Origin: Thalassotalea ponticola
GTDB taxonomy: Bacteria; Pseudomonadota; Gammaproteobacteria; Enterobacterales; Alteromonadaceae
Length of the DNA stretch: 64,000 nt
Reading direction: 5' to 3'
Assembly (NCBI RefSeq): GCF_041379045.1
Contig: NZ_CP166871.1
Coordinates: 2,294,001-2,358,000, forward strand
A program made the translations under genes and the position numbers. Below, in pieces: positions 63,759 to 64,000 of the stretch; position 1 is the first letter of the stretch, and each line of letters opens with the position of its first letter. The notes below the pieces were generated by a model. It made no database searches. It was given only the letters and a program-made list of their open reading frames with translations, and was not told the origin of the DNA.

Positions 63759-64000
63759 AAAATTTAATCTACTCAATGAATTCTGTTGCATTTGACATAT
63801 GTCGTTTGCATGAACCTCATTAAGATTTTGAATAGTGGTAAAACTACATATCTTATGAATGCTCACACAAATTGCATGATAACTATTTGTTAAAGATCAG
63901 TACAAGGATGTACCGACATCGAAACGGTTCATGGATGAACGTTTTGTTTCGATGCGAGATTAGACGCACTCGCTAACCTTGTTCGTGTCGCTGCAGGCCT
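63759..64000 (-). promoter_or_regulatory. rRNA operon leader (partial)
   Basis: Contains the 5' arm of the pre-16S stem (63857-63883), a boxA-like TGATCTTTAACA (63888-63899) and two GGATG-core hairpins, at 63900-63913 and 63927-63940; the latter is nested in an outer stem CATCGAAAC/GTTTCGATG (63917-63954). The rrn promoters are not seen and probably lie beyond the window edge. Confidence 0.75.

Overview
The window is a contiguous piece of a gammaproteobacterial chromosome. Gene order (rpsB-tsf-pyrH-frr-uppS-cdsA-dxr-rseP-bamA-skp-lpxD-fabZ-lpxA-lpxB-rnhB-dnaE, and leuS-lptE-holA-nadD-rsfS-rlmH-mrdA-rodA-rlpA-dacA-ybeD-lipB-lipA), protein sequence and moderate base composition suggest a marine Alteromonadales bacterium, perhaps of the Colwelliaceae (Colwellia/Thalassotalea-like). 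The family-level guess is inference; the 16S gene at 62219-63758 would settle it.

Layout. 128-18943 (minus strand): translation and envelope genes, namely rpsB, tsf, a small unknown membrane protein, pyrH, frr, uppS, cdsA, dxr, rseP, bamA, skp, lpxD, fabZ, lpxA, lpxB, rnhB, dnaE. Isoprenoid and lipid carrier synthesis (dxr, uppS), phospholipid (cdsA), lipid A (lpxD/A/B with fabZ) and outer-membrane protein assembly (bamA, skp, rseP) sit together. 19379-23941 (plus): map, glnD, dapD. 24036-29321 (minus): a DEAD-box helicase with a long leader, a Lon-like protease and a YbeL-type zinc-ribbon protein. 29551-43620 (plus): leuS to lipA, covering LPS export (lptE), DNA clamp loader (holA), NAD synthesis (nadD), ribosome maturation (rsfS, rlmH), rod-shape wall synthesis (mrdA, rodA, rlpA, dacA, a D-amino-acid transaminase) and lipoate synthesis (lipB, lipA). 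43965-45335: a two-subunit 3-oxoacid CoA-transferase.

From about 45.6 kb to 58 kb the content is accessory: a small zinc-ribbon membrane protein, an orphan glycosyltransferase, miaE, an exported catalase-peroxidase, a cysteine-free sirtuin-like protein, a four-gene condensin-like operon and a HAD phosphatase. The operon (57022 down to 51053, minus strand) encodes an SMC/MukB-like ATPase, a MukE/MksE-like subunit, a MukF/MksF-like subunit and an HNH nuclease. The genes overlap by 4 nt or lie 2 nt apart, behind one good promoter. It resembles the MksBEF/Wadjet (JetABC) architecture, but the JetD/MksG Toprim nuclease position is taken by a small HNH protein and the gene order is reversed. It is my main candidate for an under-described anti-plasmid or anti-phage system.

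The right end (58361-63758, minus) is a complete rRNA operon, 16S-23S-5S-5S, with no tRNA visible in the spacer. Its boxA elements, processing stems and terminators are readable. The two tandem 5S genes differ only at paired positions of helix I. A family of short hairpins with a GGATG core decorates the operon's spacers and leader.
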